Part shown: positions 1 to 6,871 of the stretch, in pieces
Layout: every line of letters begins with the position of its first letter
Position numbering within the stretch: the stretch's first letter is position 1
Source of the DNA: DAIDKA01 sp035487155
Lineage (GTDB): Bacteria; Pseudomonadota; Gammaproteobacteria; Steroidobacterales; Steroidobacteraceae
DNA length: 64,000 nucleotides
Assembly (NCBI GenBank): GCA_035487155.1
Contig: DATHMK010000031.1
Span: 1 to 64,000 of the forward strand
Reading direction: 5' to 3'
Notes under the pieces: generated by a model
The model's database searches: none
What the model was told of the DNA's origin: nothing
Seen by the model: the letters and a program-made list of their open reading frames with translations, nothing else
Translations under genes and position numbers: made by a program

Positions 1-50
1 TGAAGCAGTTCATTATCGGCAAGCCGCTCATGGCTGTGGTGAACTCTTAG
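1..50 (+). CDS. C-terminal fragment of an unidentified protein
   Basis: The plus strand is open from the left edge to a TAG at 48-50. It gives a 15-residue tail, KQFIIGKPLMAVVNS. Fifteen residues are too few to name a family. The stop overlaps by four bases the stop of the antitoxin gene that converges from the right, a tight convergent arrangement with no room for a separate terminator. It could also be chance open frame. Confidence 0.35.
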   Translation, partial: KQFIIGKPLMAVVNS

Positions 51-376
51 GCTGCCGGGTCTGCCACCGCAGGGCGTGGCAGCACAGCCGGTTGAATCGT
101 CGTCTCGATCTTCTTCCCAGTCTTCTGGCTAGCAACCTCAAGGTCGTACTGGGTCTGAAGATTCAGCCAAAGCTGCGCGCTGGTGCCGAAATATCGCGCG
201 AGTCGCAGGGCCATCTCGGCCGTAACCGACTTGCGACGACGCACGATCTCATTGACGGTGGGAGCGGACACGCTCAGATCCTTCGCCACCCGATACGCGG
301 TCAGCTTCAAGGGCTCCATGAAGTCGTGACGCAGTATGTCCCCTGGGTGAAGGGGCCGAAGCCGCTTCGTAGCCAT
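47..376 (-). CDS. higA: HigA-family antitoxin (XRE helix-turn-helix)
   Basis: This 109-residue protein is the antitoxin and autorepressor of a HigBA-type module: it binds the toxin and the operator of its own operon. It opens with RLRPLHPGDILRHDFMEPL, the usual HigA start. The helix-turn-helix spans about residues 25-50 (YRVAKDLSVSAPTVNEIVRR), followed by the family segment ALRLARYFGTSAQLWLNLQ at about 56-75. The ATG at 376 follows GGAGG at a good distance and lies 13 bases after the stop of the broken toxin gene. Length and motifs are normal, so the antitoxin looks intact although its toxin partner is not. HigA alone could still repress the shared promoter at 511-539. The 3' end overlaps a converging frame by four bases. 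Confidence 0.93.
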   Translation of the reverse strand: MATKRLRPLHPGDILRHDFMEPLKLTAYRVAKDLSVSAPTVNEIVRRRKSVTAEMALRLARYFGTSAQLWLNLQTQYDLEVASQKTGKKIETTIQPAVLPRPAVADPAA

Positions 377-389
377 TCCAGTATCCTCC

Positions 390-503
390 TCAGTGGTAAT
401 TCAGCTTCTCGCGCGCCCGTTGCTGGATCTTGTCGTCGAGCCCCTTCACGAACTTGCCCTCATCCACCGTCGGGATCCTCTTGTCCTTGAAGGTCCGGAA
501 CAC
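390..503 (-). pseudogene. higB: higB toxin remnant with internal deletion
   Basis: The 37-codon frame from GTG 503 to TGA 390 reads VFRTFKDKRIP...KFVKGLDDKIQQRAREKLNYH. The first 35 residues match the start of HigB/RelE-type mRNA interferases, which usually begin with the same 'TFKDK ... KFVKGLDKxIQQRAREKLN' block and run about 90-95 residues. The final Tyr-His matches the common '...EIVDYH' end of the family. The simplest reading is an in-frame internal deletion of about 55 codons that removed the catalytic half and left start, stop and spacing to higA intact. The family comparison is from memory. An alternative is an unrelated short leader peptide, but the order toxin-then-antitoxin and the matching ends argue against that. 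Confidence 0.8.
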
Positions 504-510
504 AGGCGCT

Positions 511-539
511 ACATTAATGCGTCACGTTATTAACGTCAC
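511..539 (-). promoter_or_regulatory. Sigma-70-like promoter of the higBA remnant operon
   Basis: On the minus strand GTGACG (534-539) and TAATGT (511-516) are separated by 17 bases, a fair match to the -35 and -10 boxes. The start point would fall at or one base before the GTG at 503, so the transcript would have almost no leader. Both boxes lie inside the 35-bp palindrome, the arrangement expected for HigA autorepression. Assigned by eye. Confidence 0.45.
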
Positions 540-547
540 GCATTAAT
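513..547. promoter_or_regulatory. 35-bp palindromic operator, probable HigA binding site
   Basis: The arms are ATTAATGCGTcACGTTA (513-529) and TAACGTcACGCATTAAT (531-547) around a central T at 530. Sixteen of 17 arm positions pair; the only mismatch is a C opposite a C at 523/537. A palindrome of this length directly upstream of a HigA operon is very likely the autoregulatory operator. Confidence 0.75.
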
Positions 548-727
548 ATGGGACAAGGTGTCGTATGGGAAATCGAACAGACAACTCGTAACGGAAATCA
601 AGACCCCTGCGACTCCATGCCCAGTTGCGATTCCCGACCGGCTCAATGGCTTTGATCCTTAGTCTTTACCTCCAATTAATATCAACAGTATATTCAATAT
701 CCTGTACTGGCCATTCCTAGTCACCAG

Positions 728-764
728 CCGAAGGTCCAAGGTTCAGATCCTGCCCCCGCGACCA
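728..764 (+). other. 3' fragment of an initiator tRNA gene (tRNA-fMet), probable attachment-site remnant
   Basis: The stretch from CCGAAGGTCC to GCCCCCGCGACCA carries, in order, the 3' anticodon-stem edge and variable loop of initiator tRNA (CCGAAGGTC), a T-arm with GGTTCAGATCC, the 3' acceptor strand CCCCGCG and an encoded ACCA end. E. coli tRNA-fMet ends in the same order with CCCGAAGGTC..GGTTCAAATCC..CCCCGCAACCA. No 5' half exists to the left: 548-727 is AT-rich and shows no D-arm or anticodon arm. Two T-stem pairs are broken (CAAGG against CCTGC), so it is decayed. Such 3' tRNA ends are left at the distal side of elements that integrate into tRNA genes. With this orientation the element would lie to the left. 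Confidence 0.72.
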
Positions 765-794
765 TTTCATTTGTCTCTACCGAATACTTCGGTA

Positions 795-2174
795 ATGCCC
801 GACAGCCTTGCGATCAGCACCTTGGGCGAGCGACTCGATGCCCTCACGGGGCGCGCAGGCACATGGCGTCTGGTGATACTGCTGTCACTGGGCGGCTGCT
901 TCGAATTCTATGATCTGTTCCTGACCGCGTACCTCTCCCCCGGCCTGGAGCAGGCAGGAATCTTCCACGCGCATGGGATACTGCTGGGCCTCTCGGACCA
1001 GGCCGCCTTTGCGGCGGTCACCTTCGCCGGTCTGTTCGTCGGTACCATCGCCTTCAGCCAGGTCGCCGACCGCTACGGACGACGCACGATCTTCACCGTA
1101 TCGCTGCTTTGGTACTCGGCCATGACCTTGCTCATGGCGCTGCAAAATACCGCTGCCGGAATTGATCTGTGGCGCTTCATGGCGGGTATCGGTATCGGCG
1201 TTGAGCTGGTGACGATCGACACCTACCTGGCCGAGCTGCTGCCGCGCCGCGTGCGCGGTCGCGCCTTCGCGTTCAACCAGGCCATTCAGTTTACGGCCGT
1301 GCCCATCGTCGCACTGCTGTGTGCGCAGCTGCTGAACACCCATCCGCTCGGAATTTCCGGATGGCGCTGGGTCGTGCTGATCGGCGCCAGCGGGGCCTTG
1401 TGCATCTGGCAGCTGCGCCGCAGCCTGCCCGAATCCCCTCGCTGGTTGCTGCAGCAAGGCCGCGGCCAGGAAGCCTGGGCGGTGGTTCGCTATTTGGAGC
1501 GCCGCAGCGGCATCATCCCCGACCCCGCGCAGCCTGTTGATAACACCCCACCGTCTGCGGCGGGCTCAGGCCAGCTCGCCGAGATCTTCCGTCGCCCGTT
1601 GCTCGGCATCACCTTGATGCTGTCGGTGTTCAACTTCTTCCAGACCGTGGGCTTCTATGGTTTCAGCAATTGGGTGCCTAAACTGATCCAGTCCGGTGGC
1701 GCAAGTGTCGTGCAGAGCCTCAATTACGCCGTGGCGATTGCGGTCGCCTACCCCGCAGGACCACTGCTATGCCTGCTGTTCGCCGACCGCTTCGAGCGCA
1801 AATGGCAGATCGTCGCCGCGGCCGTAGGCACCGCGGTCACAGGACTGCTTTTCGTACGGCAGCACGGTGCCATAGCGCTGATCGTCTGCGGCGTGCTGAT
1901 CACGGTGTTCAACAATCTGCTTTCCTACGCCTATCACGCCTATCAAAGCGAGCTGTATCCCACGCGTGTAAGGGCTCGCGCCGTGGGTTTCGTCTATGCC
2001 TGGAGTCGCCTGTCGACCGTGTTCACCAGTTTGATGATCGGTTCCGTGCTTGGGCATTTCGGGACCAGCGGAGTGTTCACGTTCATTGCCGCGAGCATGG
2101 GCGTGGTGTGTCTTTGCATTGGCGTCTTCGGTCCACGCACGCGAGCGCTGTCGCTGGAACAAATCGCTGCCTAG
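795..2174 (+). CDS. MFS transporter, metabolite:proton symporter type
   Basis: A 12-helix major facilitator, about 459 residues, likely importing a small organic acid or aromatic compound with protons across the inner membrane. It has the N-terminal 'GGCFEFYDLFLTAYLSPGL' helix typical of the sialate/benzoate/niacin symporter group, the loop-2/3 motif DRYGRRT, and DTYLAELLPRRVRGRAFAFN in the helix 4-5 region. A second YPTRVRARAVGFVYAWSR copy lies in the C half. The frame is open from a TTG at 771; the ATG at 795 is preferred, although neither has a clear Shine-Dalgarno. A small hairpin (ACCGAA TAC TTCGGT, 779-793) sits directly before this ATG. No catabolic neighbour identifies the substrate. 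It starts 30 bases after the tRNA fragment, so it is the first gene on the presumed native side of the island boundary. Confidence 0.85.
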   Translation: MPDSLAISTLGERLDALTGRAGTWRLVILLSLGGCFEFYDLFLTAYLSPGLEQAGIFHAHGILLGLSDQAAFAAVTFAGLFVGTIAFSQVADRYGRRTIFTVSLLWYSAMTLLMALQNTAAGIDLWRFMAGIGIGVELVTIDTYLAELLPRRVRGRAFAFNQAIQFTAVPIVALLCAQLLNTHPLGISGWRWVVLIGASGALCIWQLRRSLPESPRWLLQQGRGQEAWAVVRYLERRSGIIPDPAQPVDNTPPSAAGSGQLAEIFRRPLLGITLMLSVFNFFQTVGFYGFSNWVPKLIQSGGASVVQSLNYAVAIAVAYPAGPLLCLLFADRFERKWQIVAAAVGTAVTGLLFVRQHGAIALIVCGVLITVFNNLLSYAYHAYQSELYPTRVRARAVGFVYAWSRLSTVFTSLMIGSVLGHFGTSGVFTFIAASMGVVCLCIGVFGPRTRALSLEQIAA

Positions 2175-2249
2175 GGTCCCGGTTTACCCAGGGGACCAAC
2201 GTCGGACGCCGCCACTGATGGCGCCCGCCTCCGGTACTGGGAACCGCTG

Positions 2250-2405
2250 CTAGTGAAAGTGCAGATTACCGGTACCGAACAGCCCGACCAGACCAACAAT
2301 GATCAGATACAGCGCCACGATGTAGTTCAGCAACTTCGGCGCCACCAGAATCAGGATGCCGGCAATCAACGCGGCCAGGGGACCGATGGATAGATGCAGG
2401 TTCAT
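2250..2405 (-). CDS. DUF3096 small membrane protein
   Basis: This 51-residue protein begins MNLHLSIGPLAALIAGILI and contains two hydrophobic segments, about residues 8-22 and 27-43. It matches the short DUF3096 family, whose members are inner-membrane proteins of unknown function common in proteobacteria and often near stress genes. The start at 2405 is set by GGAGAT eight bases upstream; longer versions reaching 2498 lack family support. It converges on the MFS gene. Upstream of it are short TGTAGGG / ACCCTA inverted elements (2431-2463) that may be regulatory. Confidence 0.85.
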   Translation of the reverse strand: MNLHLSIGPLAALIAGILILVAPKLLNYIVALYLIIVGLVGLFGTGNLHFH

Positions 2406-2888
2406 GACAGGATCTCCGTGTGACCAGCCGTGTAGGGTACGCCTAAGGAGGCGCCCGACCCTATCAAATAGCATCGGCCGTGCCGCGTTGCAGCGCACTT
2501 TCGCTTCTTTCTGGCCGCTGCGCGCCAGTCACTTCACAGGAGCCGCGCCATGTAGGGAATACCCTACATCCACACGCGCCCCAACGGGGAGTGACTCAAT
2601 GGCAGAAGCGATATTCCCGCTGCCTTGATATGAACGAAGCCGATGTGATTGCGTAACTACTGCGCTGCCGTATCTCGACGGGAGCGAATAATTTTCTCCC
2701 AAGGCCAGTGGCGATGCCTGGCACGACATAAAAAAATACAGTTTTTAAGGTTGTGACACGAGTTCGCGCAGGGCTCTCGCTTGTGTATCCTATTTCTGGA
2801 AGCAGCACAGACGTCCGTTATTTCTCGGATAAGAAAGACTGTCGCGCATGCCTGCCAAAATATTCGATCAACACAAGGATCCACGAGC
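2406..2888. other. Long intergenic region between divergent genes
   Basis: This 483-bp stretch separates the divergent DUF3096 and lipoprotein genes. Short frames cross it on both strands, but none has family resemblance, a ribosome site or consistent codon use. It holds the TGTAGGG / ACCCTA elements near 2431-2463, the 20-bp palindrome at 2550-2569, and an AT-rich patch near 2725-2750 (TAAAAAAATACAGTTTTTAAGG) that could carry the promoter of the lipoprotein gene. Confidence 0.6.
2550..2569. promoter_or_regulatory. 20-bp inverted repeat ATGTAGGG-AATA-CCCTACAT
   Basis: Two perfect 8-base arms flank AATA. It could be a dimer binding site; TAGGG..CCCTA arms suit some LuxR/NarL-type regulators, though that is a guess. 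A related half-site, TGTAGGGTA, lies at 2431-2439 in front of the DUF3096 gene, 112 bases away. No T-run follows, so it is not a typical terminator. Confidence 0.5.
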
Positions 2889-4238
2889 ATGAGTGCCTTG
2901 CGAGTTTCCAGAACCGGTCCCGTGGTTGTGATGCTGACCTTGGCCGGCTGCGGCGGTGGCTCCAGCAACCCCGCCGCGACTACTTACACAATCGGCGGTA
3001 CCGTCATGGGACTTGCGAGCAACGGCTCGGTGGCGATTGAGTACGGCTCAGGGAGCCTGACCGTATCGAAGAATGGGGCGTTCACGCTGCCGACAGGCGT
3101 CGCCAACTCAACTTCCTACAGCATAACGGTCGGCTCCAGCCCGACGGGGCAGAGCTGCGGCGAGGTGGATGGCGCGGGCGTCATTAGCGCAGCCAATGTT
3201 ACGAACATTGTCGTCGCCTGTACCGACAATGTATCGGACGCGACGCTGAATGGGACCTACGAAATCGCGAGCCTAGAGATCAACAGTGATACCGATGAAC
3301 TTTACACCGGCGTACCTTTCAACGGCGACGGAACCCAGGGCCCCTCGACCCAAATGACAAACCAGGCGGGCACCTCCTTCAGTACCACCACGAATGGGGG
3401 CGGCGCATACAGCGTCACCACCGCGCTGGCTCTGCCGACGCTGGCGGTCGGGGCCAACAATGCTGGCGCCATTGCCGGCGCGGATGGCGATGAGTTCTAT
3501 TGGCTTGAGAATGCCGTCAATGCCAATGGCGCCGGGCCGGGGCTGGCCCTGGGCGTAAAGCCACTACCAAGCGCAAATCTGGCCTCGCTGAGCGGTGATT
3601 GGATCACCGTGGCGTTGACACAGGCCGCGACACCCTACAGTTCCGAAGCTACGGTCACCATTAACACTGATGGCAGCTTCAGCGGCAACCAGTCGACCCT
3701 GGATGTCACCGGCGCAGTCAGTACCCAGGCGGTTTCCGGTGCAGCCGGCAGTTACGCCGTCACCGATGGTGTCGTGACTTTTGGAGCAGACAGCGGGTAC
3801 ATCAGCGCGAATGGCGAGTTTGCGGTATTGACCGCCGTCACGCAGCAACCCGGTGGCGCCGGTGCGAACCCCCCCGGGCTGATTGCGGCGGTCAAGCAGG
3901 GCACTGGAGTGACGCTTGCGACCTTGAGTGGAGTCTACTCAATTGGCAGTCTGAGCTTCTCTACAGCCACGATTGGCGACGGTGAGACTTTCACGCTGTA
4001 CTTCGACGGCGCCGGGGATTTCAACGGCACCGCATCGGAGAACCAAAACGGCACCTCCGAGATCATCAGCTGGTCGGGGACCTACGCTGTGAGCGGGACT
4101 GGAGTGCTGACGCTCACCGACACCAGCGGCGATGTGTATACCGGCGGCGTGAGCGCGGATGGCAATATCGTCGTGGCCGCGGCACTTACCGGAGGTGGAA
4201 CAGAGCCGCCCAGAATCTTCGCCGGTTTCAGGCAGTAA
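2889..4238 (+). CDS. Secreted lipoprotein with bacterial adhesin-like and tandem beta domains
   Basis: About 449 residues. The N-terminus MSALRVSRTGPVVVMLTLAGC ends in a lipobox (LAGC), so the mature protein should be lipid-anchored and exported. Next comes a domain starting TYTIGGTVMGLASNGSVAIEY and ending 'NVTNIVVACTDN', about residues 30-115; this 'IGGTVxGL...VxC' unit is common in gammaproteobacterial surface proteins. Three Ser/Thr/Gly-rich units of about 100 residues follow, each opening with 'LxGxYxIxSL' or 'LSGDWITVAL' and containing a GSFSGN or GDFNGT turn, which suggests a repeated beta fold. ATG 2889 is chosen because it starts the signal peptide and has AAGGA upstream. Function is unknown. 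It ends at a hairpin shared with the converging gene. Confidence 0.75.
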   Translation: MSALRVSRTGPVVVMLTLAGCGGGSSNPAATTYTIGGTVMGLASNGSVAIEYGSGSLTVSKNGAFTLPTGVANSTSYSITVGSSPTGQSCGEVDGAGVISAANVTNIVVACTDNVSDATLNGTYEIASLEINSDTDELYTGVPFNGDGTQGPSTQMTNQAGTSFSTTTNGGGAYSVTTALALPTLAVGANNAGAIAGADGDEFYWLENAVNANGAGPGLALGVKPLPSANLASLSGDWITVALTQAATPYSSEATVTINTDGSFSGNQSTLDVTGAVSTQAVSGAAGSYAVTDGVVTFGADSGYISANGEFAVLTAVTQQPGGAGANPPGLIAAVKQGTGVTLATLSGVYSIGSLSFSTATIGDGETFTLYFDGAGDFNGTASENQNGTSEIISWSGTYAVSGTGVLTLTDTSGDVYTGGVSADGNIVVAAALTGGGTEPPRIFAGFRQ

Positions 4239-4240
4239 GC

Positions 4241-4263
4241 TGCCGCGATTGCGCCGCGCGGCA
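4241..4263. terminator. Hairpin between convergent genes
   Basis: TGCCGCG (4241-4247) pairs with CGCGGCA (4257-4263) across a nine-base loop, immediately after the lipoprotein stop and six bases before the stop of the converging gene. There is no T-run on either side. It may act as a weak bidirectional terminator. Confidence 0.4.
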
Positions 4264-4269
4264 TGCTCG

Positions 4270-4983
4270 TCAGTGTACGTGCTCCGCTGCAGGCGTTCCG
4301 TCCGACCAGGTTGGTACTCGAACAATGAATGTCGCCAAAGATTCGGGAGCACCCTGAAACTGCGGATTGAGCAATACCGGGGAGCCGGGCACGTCCGCGC
4401 CCCAATCAGTTCCATCTGACTTCGTGGAAAAGAACATCAGGTGTGGGTGCCAATGCCCGACTGCATCGCCAAGTTGGCCATCCTTGGACATCATGTAGGA
4501 CATCGCGCCCGGTTCCAGTGCCGGAAGTTGCTTGTTCCGGACAGCGTTCTGCATGCTGGCGAGCAGCTGGGTCCTGGACTGACCCGCCAGAGCCAGGTCT
4601 GTGCGCTTAAGGGTAATCGGCAAAACCGAGCGGACGGCGGGCGGATTGAAGCAAATTGGACCGCGCATTTTCGGATTCCAGAACTCGGGGCTGTCAACCG
4701 GACCCATCCATGAGCGCTCCACGAGGCACACAAAGCCATTCTTGCCATGCGCCGCGGTTTCGTAGCCGTGTTCCTTGAGCACCAGGATCGTCGCATCGCC
4801 CGAAATGCCCGCCGGCGCCGCGCTACGCGCCAGGGCGATTTCCGCTTTTTGATCGCTCATGAGGTATTGAGCCGTCGGAGCCATGCGCGGATAGGTTGCT
4901 TTTGCTTCCTGCGCGTAGCCCTGACCCGCGACGCTGAGCATGCTCAGTGCCAGCGCCTGAATCGCGATAGTCTTGGCGATCAT
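4270..4983 (-). CDS. Secreted protein of unknown function
   Basis: A 237-residue protein with a signal peptide (MIAKTIAIQALALSMLSVAGQGYAQ, probable cleavage after YAQ or GYA). I do not recognise a named domain. The mature part includes GISGDATILVLKEHGYE, a Cys in NGFVCLVERSW, and a C-terminal GHWHPHLMFF segment that with the final AEHVH could bind metal. ATG 4983 is set by AAGGGA eight bases upstream and by the signal peptide; the same frame is open to 5547 but the extension lies inside the TetR gene. It is the second gene of a TetR-led operon, so it is probably de-repressed together with the regulator when an inducer is present. Confidence 0.7.
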   Translation of the reverse strand: MIAKTIAIQALALSMLSVAGQGYAQEAKATYPRMAPTAQYLMSDQKAEIALARSAAPAGISGDATILVLKEHGYETAAHGKNGFVCLVERSWMGPVDSPEFWNPKMRGPICFNPPAVRSVLPITLKRTDLALAGQSRTQLLASMQNAVRNKQLPALEPGAMSYMMSKDGQLGDAVGHWHPHLMFFSTKSDGTDWGADVPGSPVLLNPQFQGAPESLATFIVRVPTWSDGTPAAEHVH

Positions 4984-5590
4984 GTTGCGTTCCCTTCTTG
5001 GTATTGCTGAAAAGCGTTTGAATATACCGATGCAGATGATCCAGGCAGGCAGCAGCAACTGCGGGTCCCTGCTGAGCCTTCGCCAGAACGAAGGCACCCT
5101 GGATAACTGCTTGCATGTAGGTAGCGAGACTCTCGGCGCTCCATTGTCCGTCGCCACCGTGAACGCGCAGCGCTTCAGCAATGTCCAATTCAAGCATGGC
5201 GACATGCTCGCTGAGACTTTGTGCGCAGACGTCTCGGATTGCAGGATGCGTCTGGTAGGTCTCCTGCACCAGGGTACCGAGCAGACAGGTGAATTCGGGT
5301 AGCTCCCCGCGCAGCAGCACCTTACGGAACTGCACGTACCCCAAAAGTCGCTCGACCGGGTCGGCCAGTTCCCGGTAGGCAACGGTGGCGAAGAGGCGCT
5401 CCGCCTGCGCGGCAAAATGCCGGGCTGCCGAGACCGCGAGCTCTTCCTTGCTCTGGAAGTGATGAAAAAATGCGCCCTTGGTAACACCTGCGCTCTGGCA
5501 GATGTCATCCACCGTGGTCGTCGTATACCCCCTGGCGCGGATGACATCCACGGCGGCGTCCAAAAGCTTGGTTTTTGCGCTTTTCTTCAT
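4823..5590 (-). CDS. TetR/AcrR-family repressor with C-terminal run-on
   Basis: A ligand-responsive DNA-binding repressor. The helix-turn-helix domain covers residues 1-50 (KLLDAAVDVIRARGYTTTTV then AGVTKGAFFHHFQSKEEL), and the C-terminal ligand domain runs to about residue 200 (HLHRYIQTLFSNTKKG). That would be the normal end for the family, but this frame continues another 55 or so residues of low-complexity, charged sequence to TGA 4823 and overlaps the next gene by 161 bases. In the third frame a TGA overlaps the ATG at 4983 in the usual ATGA manner, so a late indel may have extended the protein. The operator at 5605-5622 lies 15 bases upstream of its start and implies autoregulation. Confidence 0.9.
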   Translation of the reverse strand: MKKSAKTKLLDAAVDVIRARGYTTTTVDDICQSAGVTKGAFFHHFQSKEELAVSAARHFAAQAERLFATVAYRELADPVERLLGYVQFRKVLLRGELPEFTCLLGTLVQETYQTHPAIRDVCAQSLSEHVAMLELDIAEALRVHGGDGQWSAESLATYMQAVIQGAFVLAKAQQGPAVAAACLDHLHRYIQTLFSNTKKGTQHDRQDYRDSGAGTEHAQRRGSGLRAGSKSNLSAHGSDGSIPHERSKSGNRPGA

Positions 5591-5601
5591 GGCATCGGGC
5601 T

Positions 5602-5630
5602 AACATACCAACCAGTTGGTATGGAGTCAA
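5602..5630 (-). promoter_or_regulatory. Promoter with embedded TetR operator
   Basis: On the minus strand TTGACT (5625-5630) and TATGTT (5602-5607) lie 17 bases apart, a good sigma-70 match. An inverted repeat, ATACCAAC-CA-GTTGGTAT (5605-5622, both 8-base arms perfect), fills the spacer and overlaps the -10 box, so repressor binding would block RNA polymerase. The predicted start point is only about four to five bases before the TetR ATG at 5590. TetR is the obvious ligand. Confidence 0.75.
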
Positions 5631-5698
5631 GCCGCCAACCAACCAGCAGCGACCCAGCCGCCTAAGAGCCCTGGCTACCCCGTCATGCGCCCCAACCG

Positions 5699-6871
5699 CT
5701 ATTGCTCACTGAGGGCCTGACTCACGCGCATGCGCCCAGCGCGAATCGCCGGTAACAAGCCGCCAAGCAGTCCGATCGCCAGCGCCCCGCACACCGCCTC
5801 CAGGATCAGTCGGACGGGAACCACGAACTGGAACGCGAACTGCGAGTTACCCAGAAAGTTCGTGTTGGCCTGCAGATCGTTCAACGTCAAGTAGATGATC
5901 GCAGCGCCGCATACACTTCCGGTCAGGGCCAGCAGCACCGATTCCCCGACTACCGCGGCGCTTACCGGAAGAGCCGCAAAGCCGATTGCTCTGGCGGTGC
6001 CGATCTCGCGTACCCGCGCAGCGACGGCACCGTACATGGTGTTGAGGGCGCCGAAGATCGCGCCAATGCCCATGATGATGAGTAGCGGCAGGGCGAAAAA
6101 CCTCACTGTGCCGAGCAGATCGCGCGCCATCCGCTGGTAGTACTGTGACTCCGACAGTGCGTAGACACCCAGAATCCCATCCGCCTTCAGCGCAGCTTGA
6201 AAGCGGGTCGCGGCGGCGTCGCTGGAAAACTTGACGCGAACGCTGTGCACGTCAGGCCCTAAGCGAAACGCGGACTGCAGGATCGGCAGATCGGCCCACA
6301 ATTCCGACTCGATGGCGCCCCCTCCCTCTTCAAAGACGCCAACGATAATCCAGTCCGTATCCGCCAGACGCAAATGGTTGCCGACATTCAGGCCGGCAAA
6401 TTGCCGCTGGCTGCTGCGGCCCACCATCAACTCGTAGCGCCCCGGCGCAATCGCCCTTCCGGCCGTCACCTTCAATGCCTTGCGGATCCTCAATGCCGCT
6501 GGGGTCACGCCCCTGACCGACAGATCCACGTAGTCACCCTGGCTGATGCGCTGGACGCTGATCGAGCGAGCGCTCTCCGGCGACACGATCGCCGCTGGAT
6601 CCACGGTGGTTGCAATACCCGCCACGCTCGCGGCAGTGTCGGCGCTGAGATCGCTCTGGTCTTCGGAGTCCTGGCCTGTCTTGAGAACCATGAGAACCCC
6701 GTCGTCCACGCTCGCCATCAGCAATGAATGAAAACTGGCGGCTATGGAGAACAAGCCGATGAAGACCGCCGCGATGCACGCGACACCAAAAACATCGATG
6801 GCGACGCTTGCCCAGCGTTGCGGCAACGTCAGCAGGTTCAGCCTCAAGAGGGTCCAGGTCTGACGGATCAT
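5699..6871 (-). CDS. ABC transporter permease, MacB/FtsX type (second of pair)
   Basis: A 390-residue FtsX-type permease. The N-terminal helix (VFGVACIAAVFIGLFSIAAS, about residues 24-43) is followed by a periplasmic MacB-core-like domain, then three C-terminal helices. The first of these leads into REIGTARAIGFAALPVSAAV, the conserved FtsX/MacB cytosolic segment. Its ATG at 6871 overlaps the stop of the upstream permease by four bases, so the two are translationally coupled and probably form a heterodimer. Such permeases power export of lipoproteins, peptides or drugs only with a cognate ATPase. None is encoded nearby. Confidence 0.85.
   Translation of the reverse strand: MIRQTWTLLRLNLLTLPQRWASVAIDVFGVACIAAVFIGLFSIAASFHSLLMASVDDGVLMVLKTGQDSEDQSDLSADTAASVAGIATTVDPAAIVSPESARSISVQRISQGDYVDLSVRGVTPAALRIRKALKVTAGRAIAPGRYELMVGRSSQRQFAGLNVGNHLRLADTDWIIVGVFEEGGGAIESELWADLPILQSAFRLGPDVHSVRVKFSSDAAATRFQAALKADGILGVYALSESQYYQRMARDLLGTVRFFALPLLIIMGIGAIFGALNTMYGAVAARVREIGTARAIGFAALPVSAAVVGESVLLALTGSVCGAAIIYLTLNDLQANTNFLGNSQFAFQFVVPVRLILEAVCGALAIGLLGGLLPAIRAGRMRVSQALSEQ

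Noticed and set aside
92..490. 132-codon plus-strand frame across higA
   Set aside because: It is antisense to an intact HigA with a good ribosome site and shows no domain.
721..766. A complete tRNA gene
   Set aside because: Only the 3' part is recognisable; no D-arm, anticodon loop or matching 5' acceptor strand lies upstream.
2529..2968. Several short overlapping minus-strand frames upstream of the lipoprotein
   Set aside because: They overlap each other, lack ribosome sites and resemble no family.
4270..5547. A 425-residue version of the secreted protein at 4270
   Set aside because: The extra N-terminal part is in the wrong frame across TetR and lacks a signal peptide; ATG 4983 has both a ribosome site and a signal.
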